Shown here: piece after piece, positions 55,313 through 64,000 of the stretch | Layout: each line of letters begins with the position of its first letter | How positions within the stretch are numbered: the stretch's first letter is position 1 | From: Bradyrhizobium diazoefficiens | GTDB taxonomy: Bacteria; Pseudomonadota; Alphaproteobacteria; Rhizobiales; Xanthobacteraceae | Direction of reading: 5' to 3' | Assembly: GCF_016616425.1 (NCBI RefSeq) | Contig: NZ_CP067101.1 | Coordinates: forward strand, 6,262,001 to 6,326,000 | DNA: 64,000 nt | The notes under the pieces: generated by a model | Seen by the model: only the letters and a program-made list of their open reading frames with translations | Told to the model about the DNA's origin: nothing | The model's database searches: none | Made by a program: the position numbers and the translations under genes

Positions 55313-57295
55313 TCACAGATCCATGCCGTCGTCCGGATCGAGGCTGACGGTCCTCGCCACGGCCTGCATCGAGCGGCGGGCAGCCTGTGCCTGCACCGCG
55401 TCGACGTCCCCCTCGTCCTGGTCGGGATCGAACTCGTACTCCCCCGCCGGCGCCCTGATTTCGATCTCCTCGTGCTCCGGCAATTCCGGCTCGCGACGCA
55501 GACCGCCGTTCGGATCATCACATTTGTGCTTCCGTCTGGTCAGGAGTTCGACCGAATCCGCAATCGGCGCACGGCCTGACCAGTCATCCGGCCGCGACGA
55601 CGACGACAGAGTGTGCCGTTCGAGGGGAGGCGGCTTCAACAGACGCCCCTGGAACTGCGGATCTTCATAGTAGCGGACCTTGGTGGCGCGGACTGGATGT
55701 AGCCCGGAAATCATGACGATCGCCTCTTTGGGCGAGAGCTGCATGATCTCGCCCGGCGTCAGCAGCGGCCTGGAGGTCTCCTGGCGACTCACCATCAGGT
55801 GCCCAAGCCAGGGGCTCAACCGGTGGCCGGCATAGTTTTTCATGGCACGCAGCTCGGTCGCTGTTCCCAGTGCATCGGACACGCGCTTGGCGGTCCGCTC
55901 GTCGTTGGTCGAGAAGGCGATCCGGACATGGCAATTGTCCAGGATGGCATGGTTCGGGCCATAGGCGCGTTCGAGCTGGTTGAGGCTCTGCGTGATGAGA
56001 AAGCTGCGGATGCCGTAGCCGGCCATGAAGGCGAGCTGGCTCTCGAAGAAGTCGAGCCGGCCGAGAGCGGCGAACTCATCCAGCATCAGCAGCAACTTCT
56101 GCCGGCGCCGGTCCGGATCGAGGCTCTCCGTCAGCCGCCGTCCGATCTGGTTGAGGATCAGCCGCATCAACGGCTTGGTCCGAACGATGTCCGACGGCGG
56201 CACCACCAGATAGAGCGAAACGGGCCTCTCGCAATCGACGAGATCCCGGATGCGCCAGTCGCTTCGTGCCGTGATCTTGGCAACCACAGGATCGCGATAA
56301 AGCCCCAGGAAGCTCATCGCGGTCGAGAGCACGCCCGAGCGCTCATTCTCGCTCTTGTTGAGCAGCTCGCGGGCGGCAGACGCGACAACCGGATGAGGGC
56401 ACCTCTGAAGATGCGGGGTCGCAAGCATTGCATTCAGCGTGGCCTCGATCGGGCGGGACGGATCCGAGAGGAATTTGGCAACGCCCGCCAGCGTCTTGTC
56501 GGCTTCGGCATAGAGAACGTGCAGAATCGCGCCGACAAGGAGAGAGTGGCTGGTCTTTTCCCAATGATTGCGGCGCTCGAGGGCCCCTTCGGGATCGACG
56601 AGTATGTCGGCGATGTTCTGCGCATCTCGGACCTCGCAATCGCCACGCCGGATCTCGAGCAGCGGATTGTAGGCGGCGCTGCCCGGATTGGTTGGGTCAA
56701 ACAGCAGCACTGGCCCCAGTCGCGCGCGCCAGCCCGAGGTCAACTGAAAGTTCTCGCCCTTGATGTCATGGACGATCGTGGAGGCGGGCCAGGTCAAAAG
56801 GGTCGGGATCACGAGGCCCACACCCTTGCCGGAGCGCGTGGGAGCAAAGCAGAGCACATGCTCGGGCCCGTCATGACGCAGGTAATGGCGCCCGAACCGG
56901 CCGAGCACGACGCCATCAGGGCCCAAGAGCCCTGCCCGCTTGACTTCGCGCGCGTCGGCCCAGCGCGCCGAGCCGTAAGTCGTGACATCCCTCGCCTCAT
57001 GCGCACGCAGAACCGAGAGCATCATTGCCAGCACGATTGCAGCGATACCACCGCCTGCGGCAATGGCGCCGCCCTCGAGGAAGATCACTGGCGCGTAGGC
57101 ATCGAATTTGAACCACCATCCGAAGAAGGCAGCCGGTTGGTAAATCGGCCAATGCCCAACCCTGAACCAGGCGGGCCCAAGCTGCGGCTGGAAGGCGAGC
57201 CGCCATGCAGTCCATTCGGTTGCTGCCCACAGGAACGCGAGCACGACCAGACAAACCAGGATGACCTGGTGCCAAATGATCTTCGTTGCCGACAT
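55313..57295 (-). CDS. traG: Type IV coupling protein TraG (VirD4-like)
   Basis: A 660-residue coupling ATPase that links the relaxosome to the mating channel. Two N-terminal membrane helices (ILVCLVVLAFLWAATEW and a second near residue 60), Walker A TRSGKGVGLVIPTLLTW near residue 153 and Walker B LLLMLDEFAALGRLDF near 403, then FLITQSLNQLERAYG and the C-terminal acidic tail. I start at the ATG at 57295, which gives the normal length; the frame to 57607 adds 104 residues with no similarity. The 490-bp gap to the divergent deacetylase gene probably holds the promoter. Confidence 0.94.
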   Translation of the reverse strand: MSATKIIWHQVILVCLVVLAFLWAATEWTAWRLAFQPQLGPAWFRVGHWPIYQPAAFFGWWFKFDAYAPVIFLEGGAIAAGGGIAAIVLAMMLSVLRAHEARDVTTYGSARWADAREVKRAGLLGPDGVVLGRFGRHYLRHDGPEHVLCFAPTRSGKGVGLVIPTLLTWPASTIVHDIKGENFQLTSGWRARLGPVLLFDPTNPGSAAYNPLLEIRRGDCEVRDAQNIADILVDPEGALERRNHWEKTSHSLLVGAILHVLYAEADKTLAGVAKFLSDPSRPIEATLNAMLATPHLQRCPHPVVASAARELLNKSENERSGVLSTAMSFLGLYRDPVVAKITARSDWRIRDLVDCERPVSLYLVVPPSDIVRTKPLMRLILNQIGRRLTESLDPDRRRQKLLLMLDEFAALGRLDFFESQLAFMAGYGIRSFLITQSLNQLERAYGPNHAILDNCHVRIAFSTNDERTAKRVSDALGTATELRAMKNYAGHRLSPWLGHLMVSRQETSRPLLTPGEIMQLSPKEAIVMISGLHPVRATKVRYYEDPQFQGRLLKPPPLERHTLSSSSRPDDWSGRAPIADSVELLTRRKHKCDDPNGGLRREPELPEHEEIEIRAPAGEYEFDPDQDEGDVDAVQAQAARRSMQAVARTVSLDPDDGMDL

Positions 57296-57787
57296 GAGCT
57301 GGAGATTTCGACACGGTCGGCAGGCACGCACAACCACGATCGCGCGCGCGTCGCAGTCCTGCGGATCGCAGCGCAAAGATCGGCGGGGTCGGAGACGTCT
57401 GCGATCTCGACCTGACGTTCGAATCGACACGGCTGCGATCATGAAATCATCGGGCTCGACCGTACGGTTCGTACCATAAATTTGATTTTCTGCGCGACAG
57501 ATCATGGATAAGCAGCAAAATGCCTTGGCACGTCCAAAACTGTGATGGAGCAATTCATCTCTGAGAGGACCGGCATGGCCCCGATAGACATTCCAGAACT
57601 CCACCAACGGTTACCCACCGGAACCAACGAATTTCCATGCGATGCGATCTAGCAGTTCCGACGATAGCGCGAGAAGCAAGGCCTGACGCGCTCGACTGGG
57701 GGTCCTCTTCCGAGGCATCTGACATCGGATGAGGCTATCGTATCGCCGCACGAGAGGCGCTTCACGTAACGATCGAGGCAGCGCCCA
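57296..57787. other. Divergent control region between traG and the deacetylase gene
   Basis: About 490 bases without a supported gene. It must contain promoters for both directions. I see no lux box and no copy of the T-N11-A element here. Confidence 0.5.
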
Positions 57788-58612
57788 ATGAGAGGGATGC
57801 GCTGGCTTGGATTGGCCTTACCGCTTGTCGGAGCTGCGACGGTGGCACTTGCAGGCACAGCACTTGCAGGTACAGCCCTGGCAAACGCGACCGACTGCTC
57901 GCGGCCGGATGTGCTCGGCACATCTCGCGTGCTCGCCGTCGATACGAAGGCTTACCCGCGCGTCGGATTGAGCAGCTTTCCTGAAACCCTTCCTCTGGCG
58001 GACCATGAGGTCGTCCTCACCTTCGACGACGGACCGCGGCCGCCGAGCACGGAAATAGTTCTGGCGGCACTCGCGAAGGAATGCGTGCGGGCGACATTCT
58101 TCCTGGTCGGCAGGTCTTCCGCACAATTCCCTGAGCTCGTTCGGCGTGTCGCGGCGCAAGGCCACACCGTTGCGCACCACAGCTGGTCGCATCCGATGAT
58201 GTCGAAGATTCCGTTCGAGCAGGCAAAGGACGATATCGATCGTGGAATTGCGGCCGATGAACTGGCGCTCGACGGCCTCTGGACCAAGACCCCCTCGACG
58301 CCCTTCTTTCGATTTCCGTATTTCGACTCGACGCCCGCGACACTTGAGCTCCTGCAGTCGCGCAGGATCGTGGTCTTCGGAGCCGACCTCTGGGCGAACG
58401 ACTGGGAAAGCATCACCCCGGACCAGGAGTTAAGGAACCTGACCCAGCGGCTGGAAGCCGCAAGAAGAGGCATCGTCCTGCTGCATGATGCACAGGCCCG
58501 AACGGCCGCCATGATGCCGGCTTTCCTGCGCTATCTGCATGAGAACGGATATCGGGTCGTGCATCTGGTGCCGGCTGCCCCGAGCCAGAGGAACGCCGAA
58601 ACCGGCCATTGA
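57788..58612 (+). CDS. NodB-type polysaccharide deacetylase, secreted
   Basis: A 274-residue protein with a signal peptide (LGLALPLVGAATVALAGTAL, repeated AGTALAGTALA) and a carbohydrate esterase 4 domain. Motif 1 is VVLTFDDGPRPPS with the catalytic and metal-binding aspartates, motif 2 HSWSHPMM with the metal histidines, motif 3 FFRFPYFDSTP, and the late VLLHDAQARTAAMMP supplies the last catalytic His. It deacetylates N-acetylated sugars such as peptidoglycan or exopolysaccharide outside the cytoplasm. It is the only plus-strand gene inside the tra region, and such a gene between traG and the relaxase is unusual. Confidence 0.9.
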   Translation: MRGMRWLGLALPLVGAATVALAGTALAGTALANATDCSRPDVLGTSRVLAVDTKAYPRVGLSSFPETLPLADHEVVLTFDDGPRPPSTEIVLAALAKECVRATFFLVGRSSAQFPELVRRVAAQGHTVAHHSWSHPMMSKIPFEQAKDDIDRGIAADELALDGLWTKTPSTPFFRFPYFDSTPATLELLQSRRIVVFGADLWANDWESITPDQELRNLTQRLEAARRGIVLLHDAQARTAAMMPAFLRYLHENGYRVVHLVPAAPSQRNAETGH

Positions 58613-59036
58613 TGCTAATGTGACGGTGCCGCTTCGCGCGTCGTTGTAGGCGGGCACCACGGTACGATCAGCATCACACTGGCGGTGTGGTGGTTTACTT
58701 TGCAGGATTGGGCGGCGGCCAAGAATCCCGGTGCTCCGGATATCCGTGTGCGACGCATGCGATATTCGCGCCACCAAAGTGCAAAGCTTTGGCCCTGTCC
58801 TGCGGCCCACTTAGCAACGCGCCCGGTTCGCAAGCGCGCATCGCAAGGCGATCTTGCCTAAAACCACAAGGCCCACGCATCTGACGCGCGTTACAGCCTA
58901 AACACGACAGTGGTCCGAAACTGCGAAATCATGATTTGGCAATGCCGGACCAGGACGATCAAGGCGACAAAGAACAATGGATGGCAACGAAAATGGAACT
59001 CGAAACGATGGTCTTCGTCGGTCTGCGCCGTCGAGA
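58613..59036. other. Intergenic stretch, no gene seen
   Basis: About 420 bases between the convergent deacetylase and cold-shock genes. Short frames on both strands have no motif. Confidence 0.5.
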
Positions 59037-59243
59037 TCATCCGATCCGCAGACTCTCGGCCGAGACCTTCCCGGATTTGCCAGCCTGCAATTCGTAGCTG
59101 ATCCGCGCGCCTTCCGCCAAACCAGTGTAGCCGGCTTTTTCAACTGCGCTGATGTGCACGAAGATATCAGGACCGCCATCATCCGGTTTGATGAAGCCAT
59201 AACCTTTGGTCGGGTTGAACCACTTAACAGTACCCATTGCCAC
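59037..59243 (-). CDS. Cold-shock protein, CspA family
   Basis: A 68-residue protein that is a single cold-shock domain. RNP1 is KGYGFIKPD and RNP2 is IFVHISAVE; it begins MGTVKWFNPTKG. These proteins bind single-stranded RNA or DNA and melt structure. The GTG at 59243 has GAGGAG eight bases upstream; the alternative ATG is two codons later. It is unusual to find it between the relaxase and traG; it may be cargo, or may protect the transferred single strand or its transcripts. Confidence 0.93.
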   Translation of the reverse strand: MAMGTVKWFNPTKGYGFIKPDDGGPDIFVHISAVEKAGYTGLAEGARISYELQAGKSGKVSAESLRIG

Positions 59244-59451
59244 TATCGAATCTCCTCAATGAACCGATGCGATCTATCCAAATCTTGCACTTGTATCAAG
59301 CCCCCGCTGACGAGAGCGATCGAGGAATGATCGTCCGCCTGCAACAGTTCTACCCTGCCAATTGGCAATGGCCATGACTGCTGCAGCTTCCTGTGAACTG
59401 AAGGCGTATTGGCCACGCCTGTCCACGTGGCGCCCGGCTGCAACGCGCCCG

Positions 59452-61176
59452 TCAGAGTGAAAGGCTTCGTTTGCGCCCAAAGCTCCATTCAACGCTGCCG
59501 GGGCCGGCGATGCCGTTCACCTGCTTGCCGAGTTCGCGCTCGAGCGAAGGGCCCCAGGGTACGAGCTGGAAGCCGAGACCATTGTCGATCATGGCAAAGC
59601 GCCCCGAGGCCAGCGACAACCGTCGGCGATAGATCCCCGAGACCTGCTCACCCTTTTCAACAGGCAAATGCGCGAGCCCCGTCTCCTCGGCGAGACGCCG
59701 CCCGACGTCGTCAAGCTCGCTACCTCGCAAGGTCTCGAGCAGATAGCGGCGAAGCCGGATCTTGTCGCCGTTACGTTGGGCCAGTCCCCGCTTGACCAGC
59801 ACATCGATCCGCCGTTCCAGGGCTTCCCGAACCTCGGCGCCAAAGCCAGATCGCGAGAGCTCGGCAGGTTCGCGCGACGCAAGCTGCCGATCGAGCCATG
59901 TGGCGCCTTCCGCAGCGAGCTGCTGTTCCAGGACAAGGTCGGACCTCACCGCGAGCGCGATGCGGGTTCGCCCCCTCGCGTCCTCGAATCGCCGGAGCTC
60001 CACGATACCACCAACCGGCCCATCGCCGGCCGCATCGATGTCGGGGAGCTTAAGGTGATGGACGCGTCCGTCGATACCGTCGACGATGGCATACGCGGTC
60101 CCCTTCAGCTCGTCATCGTGACCGCGCGCGATGAGACGGCCGACGATCGGTTCGCCATGGCGCTCGCCTTCGAGCGCAAAGGACGATGGTGAGCGTGCGA
60201 GACCATCCTTCGTAATCATCTTGTGCAGCCGCTTGATGATATCGCCGCGCTCGCCGAGCACCTTCAGGCACGGCTCGGCGTCGTCCGCCAGGATCCAGCG
60301 CGCAGGTCCCGCCGGCTGCGCCATGCCGAGGCGCTCCAGCGTCCGCATCCGTCCAATGCGGATGTCTCGTAACGGGTCGTGGACGCCATCTCGGTCGGGC
60401 CTCAAATCGATGACGCCGTCCGCCGCCCCTGCTTGCCGGGCAAGCGCGCGGTCGAGCCTGGTCCAGCGCTCTGCCGTCACCTCGGCTTCGAGACCTTGGC
60501 GGATTTCGAGCTCTGATCGTGGCCCGAGTTCTCGCGTGACGAGATCGCCGGCGCGCGCCCGCAAGCCATTCGCGATGTAGTCGCGGCTGATGACGAGGTC
60601 TTTTCCGTCGTCCGCGCGGCCGCGCACAAGGATATGGACGTGCGGGTGTTCGGTGTTCCAATGATCGATCGCAACCCAGTCGAGCCGGGTGCCGAGATCC
60701 CGGGAGGCCTGGTCCATGAGCTCACGGGTGAAGCTCCGAAGGCTCGACAGTTCGCCGCCGTCGTCCGGCGAGACGATGAACCGGAAATGATGCCGGTCAT
60801 CTTCACAGCGCTCGGCGAAGGCACGACCATCTGCATCCTCTCCCGCAGCGTCAAAGAGCCTGCCCGGCTTCCCGTCGCGGGTGACCCCGTCGCGCTGGAG
60901 ATAGCCAAGATGAGCGCGCAGCGCCCCTGGCGATCGCATCCGGCGCACGACCCGTGCTTTGACCATTGCACCACGAGCGCGGTTGTTGAGGAGCCGCAAG
61001 GCCGCAACGCTGGCCGCCCGCCCACGCCCGAACCTGGTACCACGACCTTGGCCGCGTGAAAGACCGCCGGCCTTCTGCGCGGATCTGAGTGCCTGCGCCA
61101 GGAAGGGCTTTGACCGCGGCGCGCGCGTTGAACGGATACGGCCAGGGCGGATGCGAAAGTCGTCGTTACCTGTCAT
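59452..61176 (-). CDS. rlxS: Relaxase, VirD2/DUF3363 type (MOBP)
   Basis: About 574 residues, matching RlxS relaxases of Tn4371-like ICEs. The N-terminal part contains a candidate nucleophile region LGYLQRDGVT (Tyr about 92) and the metal-binding histidine cluster HWNTEHPHVHILVRG near residue 177; the C-terminal DUF3363 ends GPGSVEWSFGRKRS. It nicks oriT, stays on the 5' end and is carried through TraG and the channel. I use the second ATG (61176), which has GGAG six bases upstream. A candidate nick site lies about 150 bp upstream (61322-61329). The symbol is by analogy with Tn4371. Confidence 0.9.
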   Translation of the reverse strand: MTGNDDFRIRPGRIRSTRAPRSKPFLAQALRSAQKAGGLSRGQGRGTRFGRGRAASVAALRLLNNRARGAMVKARVVRRMRSPGALRAHLGYLQRDGVTRDGKPGRLFDAAGEDADGRAFAERCEDDRHHFRFIVSPDDGGELSSLRSFTRELMDQASRDLGTRLDWVAIDHWNTEHPHVHILVRGRADDGKDLVISRDYIANGLRARAGDLVTRELGPRSELEIRQGLEAEVTAERWTRLDRALARQAGAADGVIDLRPDRDGVHDPLRDIRIGRMRTLERLGMAQPAGPARWILADDAEPCLKVLGERGDIIKRLHKMITKDGLARSPSSFALEGERHGEPIVGRLIARGHDDELKGTAYAIVDGIDGRVHHLKLPDIDAAGDGPVGGIVELRRFEDARGRTRIALAVRSDLVLEQQLAAEGATWLDRQLASREPAELSRSGFGAEVREALERRIDVLVKRGLAQRNGDKIRLRRYLLETLRGSELDDVGRRLAEETGLAHLPVEKGEQVSGIYRRRLSLASGRFAMIDNGLGFQLVPWGPSLERELGKQVNGIAGPGSVEWSFGRKRSLSL

Positions 61177-61299
61177 CATTTACTCCGCAGAGTGCGGAAA
61201 GCCGAGCAGCGCGAGCAGCTTGATGAAATCGACAATGTGCGTTCGAAATTCTCAACGTTCGCTTCTTGCTTGAAATCGAACCAGAATCGCCCACAACCG

Positions 61300-61335
61300 A
61301 CCGACCGCACCTTGCGGCTTTTATCCTGCCGTCCC
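61300..61335. other. Candidate oriT core with IncP-type nick site
   Basis: A short hairpin (CCGCA at 61305-61309, loop CCT, TGCGG at 61313-61317) is followed after CTT by TATCCTGC at 61322-61329. YATCCTG/Y is the nick-region consensus of RP4 and related MOBP systems, with cleavage after the G. The position, about 130-150 bp upstream of the relaxase start in a gene-free stretch, is right for an origin of transfer. Confidence 0.5.
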
Positions 61336-61583
61336 CGTTCGCCTGATTCGTGTTCTCCCGGTCGCTGGTTCCCAGGGCCCAACTTCCACGCCAACAGACT
61401 CTCGGTACTCGCGGCGATCTGCGACAGAATGCAGTTCGGGTCATTGCGGTGGATGCTCCATTGGCGCCTGCCCGAACACGTCGGATGGTGGCCGATTGGT
61501 TGCGAAAGAGCCGCCGCGATTTGGCAGTTGACTTGCGAAGCCCCCGCTGTTTGCGAGCGTTTGCGATAGCGATACCCGAAGGG

Positions 61584-61608
61584 CCGAGACACCCGCAGGG
61601 TGGCTCGG
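61584..61608. other. Strong hairpin in the relaxase upstream region
   Basis: CCGAGACACCC, loop GCA, GGGTGGCTCGG: an 11-bp stem with one mismatch. It lies in the 770-bp gene-free stretch between the relaxase and transglycosylase genes, and is followed by GAGGAGCGAGGCGACGAGTA. It has no T-tract, so it is not a simple terminator on the plus strand; it could be a protein-binding or relaxosome accessory site. Confidence 0.4.
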
Positions 61609-61945
61609 TGAGGAGCGAGGCGACGAGTAGAGCGCGGGCCGAAGGCATCGCCCGTATGTCAGCACGTTATTAGCGCACTTCTCCGCGAACTCTTGCCTCG
61701 TGAGCGAGGGTCCTTCAGTAGCAAATCCGAAAGTGTTAGCGTCATGATCGTGTTGCAGCGCTTCGAATGCAAACCCGAATGTCCGTCACGGGGCGCCCGC
61801 GAACCTGGAAACTGACGATTGATGTCACGAGCTGCCCGATGTGCAGCCCGCCGGACGCCTACCCTCCCCGGTCGCCCAATCCGTGCTCTGTGCCGGCCGG
61901 GCTCATACCTGCGACGACGTTCGCCGGCACGCGATGCGATTGCCG

Positions 61946-62842
61946 TCATCGCGGCTGCACTTCGTCTGAACGATGCAAGAATAGGCCGGTCGCTCGAGGT
62001 GCAAGCATGGATGCAGGTGTGATAGGTAAGTCTCGTGACGAGCCGCGCGATTGTTGAACCGATGGCGATGAACCGTTAGCTGACGGGTTGCCGTTTCGTC
62101 CAACAAACATAGGTGCTGCTCGCCAATCGACGATCTGTCTGGTGATCGCGCTAACGTGCTCGCGCCGATCAAAGCCAAGCAAAGCTGCAAGCCGTCTGAC
62201 ATAGGCCAGCGTTTCCTCCGGAAGTGGTCGACCAGCCGCCAGATGCTCCTCATATCGCTTCGGACCTGCGTTGTAGGCTGCAAGAAAGCCTTCCGTGCCG
62301 AAGCGATCGAGCATCTCGCGAAGATACGCCGTGCCAGCCACGATGTTGTCGTGGGGGTCAAACGGGTCGATGCCCAGACCGTAGCGCGTGCTCAGTTCGA
62401 CCCAGGTACGCGGCATGATCTGCATCAGTCCGAGCGCTCCGCGCGTCGATACAGCATGCACCTTTCCGCCGCTCTCGAGCTCGATTGTCTTCAGGATCCA
62501 ATGCTCCGGAACCCCAAACCGACGCGACGCTTCGGTGACGACGCCTGCGTGTGGACTGACAGCAACGACACCCGGCAGGAGCGCAGCTTGTCCGCGCGAT
62601 GCAGGCTCCGCTTTTCCGGTCAACGGCAATCCGAGCGTCAGTAGGCCGCCGAGACCGCAGGTCAGGATGACAGACAGCAACCTACGTGTGATCGCTAAGG
62701 AAAACGCACATCCACCCCGGCCTGGCGGCAGGCGAGGCCAGCAGGTCTGCGTGCTGACCTTTGGGAACGTGGCCGGAACGAGAGATTGGTATTGCAGGCG
62801 GGCGGATAACGGGATGGCGGGCCAATTGACAAAGCTGGCCAT
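61946..62842 (-). CDS. Lytic transglycosylase, SLT family
   Basis: A 298-residue protein with a membrane or signal segment near residues 53-77 and a soluble lytic transglycosylase domain: ILKTIELESGGKVHAVSTRG (catalytic Glu about 123), GALGLMQIMPRTW and FLAAYNAGPKRYEE. It opens the peptidoglycan locally for the conjugation channel, the VirB1/TrbN role. The ATG at 62842 has GGAGG eight bases upstream; a start at 62863 would overlap traF more. It directly follows traF on the same strand. Confidence 0.92.
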   Translation of the reverse strand: MASFVNWPAIPLSARLQYQSLVPATFPKVSTQTCWPRLPPGRGGCAFSLAITRRLLSVILTCGLGGLLTLGLPLTGKAEPASRGQAALLPGVVAVSPHAGVVTEASRRFGVPEHWILKTIELESGGKVHAVSTRGALGLMQIMPRTWVELSTRYGLGIDPFDPHDNIVAGTAYLREMLDRFGTEGFLAAYNAGPKRYEEHLAAGRPLPEETLAYVRRLAALLGFDRREHVSAITRQIVDWRAAPMFVGRNGNPSANGSSPSVQQSRGSSRDLPITPASMLAPRATGLFLHRSDEVQPR

Positions 62843-62844
62843 GT

Positions 62845-63351
62845 TCACTCCTCCCTGGTCCACACCGGCAGCGCCTGCCCAATGACCGCGGACCGCGCGA
62901 TCGGCCCGAAATAGCGGCCATCGAGCGAATCGGCCGACTGCCAGTTCATGAGAAAGATTTCGCCTGGCGCAATGACAAGGCAGCCTTGCCAGGCTGGTAG
63001 CGGGCGGCCGCGGCCGTCGCGTTCACGCGCCTTGCCCATCTCGATGTTGTCGACAGAAATCGAGAGCCCACTCCTGCAGACAGTTTGCCCCGGGAGCGCC
63101 AGCACGCGCTTGAGCATCGGCACGCCGCTCGGCAAATAACCGTTGAAATCGAGAAAGCTCGCCAGCGGCTCGGGCGGGCGAACGGCCACAAGTTCAGTGA
63201 TCCGCAATGGCCCGGCCTGTCGCAGACGATAGAGCCCGATCGGAACGCTTTCGGATGCGTTCCAGATGTAGGATGGTGTGATTTTTTCGCCCGATGACAG
63301 GGCGAGAGCGGTGGCCCCAAGCATCGAGATCATGATCGTGAACCGTGTCAT
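62845..63351 (-). CDS. traF: S26-family conjugal transfer peptidase TraF
   Basis: A 168-residue serine peptidase. The N-terminal helix (FTIMISMLGATALALSSG) is followed by NASESVPIGLYRL, which contains the catalytic Ser (about 35), and by PMLKRVLALPGQTV with the catalytic Lys (about 81). FGPIARSAVIGQALPVW closes the fold. In RP4, TraF processes and cyclises the TrbC pilin. It overlaps the DUF2840 stop by one base and ends 3 bp before the transglycosylase start, a compact three-gene unit. Confidence 0.93.
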   Translation of the reverse strand: MTRFTIMISMLGATALALSSGEKITPSYIWNASESVPIGLYRLRQAGPLRITELVAVRPPEPLASFLDFNGYLPSGVPMLKRVLALPGQTVCRSGLSISVDNIEMGKARERDGRGRPLPAWQGCLVIAPGEIFLMNWQSADSLDGRYFGPIARSAVIGQALPVWTREE

Positions 63352-63815
63352 CAGAACGAAATCCTTCGCCGATTGAGCCAGGCCTGGTGGCGCGCGCGGG
63401 TGTATGTCCGTGGGACTTCGTTGACAGACAGGCGGTTGTGAACGTGGTGCCAGTATTCTGGGGCAGCGTCGGCGGGATCGATGCCGAGGCCCTCCACGGC
63501 GTCGATCGATTGCAGCACGCGCTCGACCTTGGGCCAGCCGGAGAGTCGCAGAAGGCTTTCGCCGCCGGGACTGATCCAGGGAACGGTCGAGTATCGTTGT
63601 CCTGGTGCGACGGCACGCAGAATGTCGATGCGAGACAGCACCGCCCCGAAGTCATTCGACGTCCAACGCACGAATGCGAAGACGCTGCCTGGCGCGAACG
63701 AAAGGACGCGCCGGTGAGCATCGACGATCTTCTCCGCGACGAACTTGCCGAACCGAATCCGGTTCTCGATGCGCTTCTCGAGCCACAGGAGCTCAACGTT
63801 CGTGAGATCGCTCAT
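63351..63815 (-). CDS. DUF2840 family protein
   Basis: A 154-residue protein: LTNVELLWLEKRIENRIRFG, SFAPGSVFAFVRWTSNDFG and SPGGESLLRLSGWPKVERVL are the hallmarks of DUF2840, a family found almost only next to traF in Tn4371-like ICEs; its function is unknown. The ATG at 63815 has GGAGG six bases upstream; the longer frame to 63956 shows no similarity. In related elements a parA gene usually comes next upstream, which here would lie at or beyond the right edge; I do not see it in the last 185 bases. Confidence 0.9.
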   Translation of the reverse strand: MSDLTNVELLWLEKRIENRIRFGKFVAEKIVDAHRRVLSFAPGSVFAFVRWTSNDFGAVLSRIDILRAVAPGQRYSTVPWISPGGESLLRLSGWPKVERVLQSIDAVEGLGIDPADAAPEYWHHVHNRLSVNEVPRTYTRARHQAWLNRRRISF

Positions 63816-64000
63816 CTGACGCCTCCGCTTGCCTAGGAGAGTTTGTAAAGGAGCCGATATGCTGCCGCCGGCCCACTGCAGGCACGGGTTTTGGGGGCGC
63901 GTCTGTACGGTGCGCTGAAGCGGACATGCAACGGCGTTGCCGAAGCCGTGCAGCAATTCCGATCACAGCAGCAGCCAACGGGCTCGGCTCCATTAGAGGG

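Noticed and set aside
55799..57415. A 538-residue plus-strand open frame
   Set aside because: It is antisense to traG, whose Walker motifs and length are canonical, and has no recognisable domain.
61166..61648. Minus-strand open frames upstream of the relaxase
   Set aside because: They are Arg/Ala-rich without motifs and cover the candidate oriT; they are better read as non-coding.
63816..64000. Possible parA start at the right edge
   Set aside because: parA is expected upstream of DUF2840 in related elements, but neither frame in the last 185 bases shows ParA C-terminal features.
1..64000. CRISPR arrays, tRNA or rRNA genes, integrase and attachment sites
   Set aside because: I looked for regular spaced repeats, tRNA-like cloverleaf ends and tyrosine-recombinase motifs and saw none. 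An integrase and att sites, if this is an ICE, must lie outside the window.

Overview
The window looks like part of an integrative and conjugative element (ICE), or a conjugative plasmid region, in a high-GC alphaproteobacterium of the Bradyrhizobium/Rhodopseudomonas/Mesorhizobium kind. The reasons are a complete Tn4371/Ti-like trb mating-pair gene set, TraG, a DUF3363-type relaxase, a TraF-type S26 peptidase and DUF2840, next to a LuxI/LuxR pair and a large catabolic cargo. Family calls come from reading the proteins by eye. No database search was possible.

Layout. 0.2-6.6 kb (minus): an operon for aldehyde dehydrogenase, GMC alcohol oxidoreductase, AtuA-like protein, ornithine-cyclodeaminase-like protein and DUF4387. 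7.9-11.4 kb (minus): acyl-CoA ligase, enoyl-CoA hydratase and FlK-like thioesterase. 13.4-15.0 kb (plus): a second type of acyl-CoA ligase. 15.1-20.8 kb: a graveyard of decayed IS630, ISAs1, IS66-like, group II intron and IS256 pieces around one intact enoyl-CoA hydratase. 21.2-30.3 kb (minus): LysR regulator, MFS exporter, DadA-like oxidase, second cyclodeaminase-like protein and a complete polar amino-acid-type ABC importer. 30.5-40.0 kb (minus): enoyl-CoA hydratase, a second binding protein, two more acyl-CoA ligases, an NAD-dependent epimerase and a P5C-type aldehyde dehydrogenase. 40.3-42.8 kb (plus): luxR, luxI and a second lysR. 42.8-63.8 kb (mostly minus): DUF2274-trbI-G-F-L-K-J-E-D-C-B, an MFS cargo gene, two ribbon-helix-helix genes, traG, a NodB-like deacetylase (plus), a cold-shock gene, the relaxase, a candidate oriT, a lytic transglycosylase, traF and DUF2840.

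The most striking signal is a repeated regulatory element of about 42 bp, seen in five good copies, one variant and two decayed copies. Its core is a dyad, CAATACC-N5-GGAATTG, that fits the LysR-type T-N11-A rule. A further CAATACC half-site lies 21 bp away on the gene side, the usual recognition-site plus activation-site layout of LysR-type regulators. Five copies sit 59-65 bp before the start codon of a minus-strand catabolic or transport operon. One lies in the gap between an acyl-CoA ligase and luxR. A perfect-armed 18-bp lux/tra-box dyad lies in front of luxI.

Working model (inference): a LysR-type regulator senses a plant- or soil-derived amino-acid- or acyl-like compound and switches on its uptake and CoA-dependent breakdown. 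Through the copy beside luxR, the same signal could license quorum sensing and conjugation. This would parallel the opine-OccR-TraR circuit of Ti plasmids, but with a different catabolic cargo.
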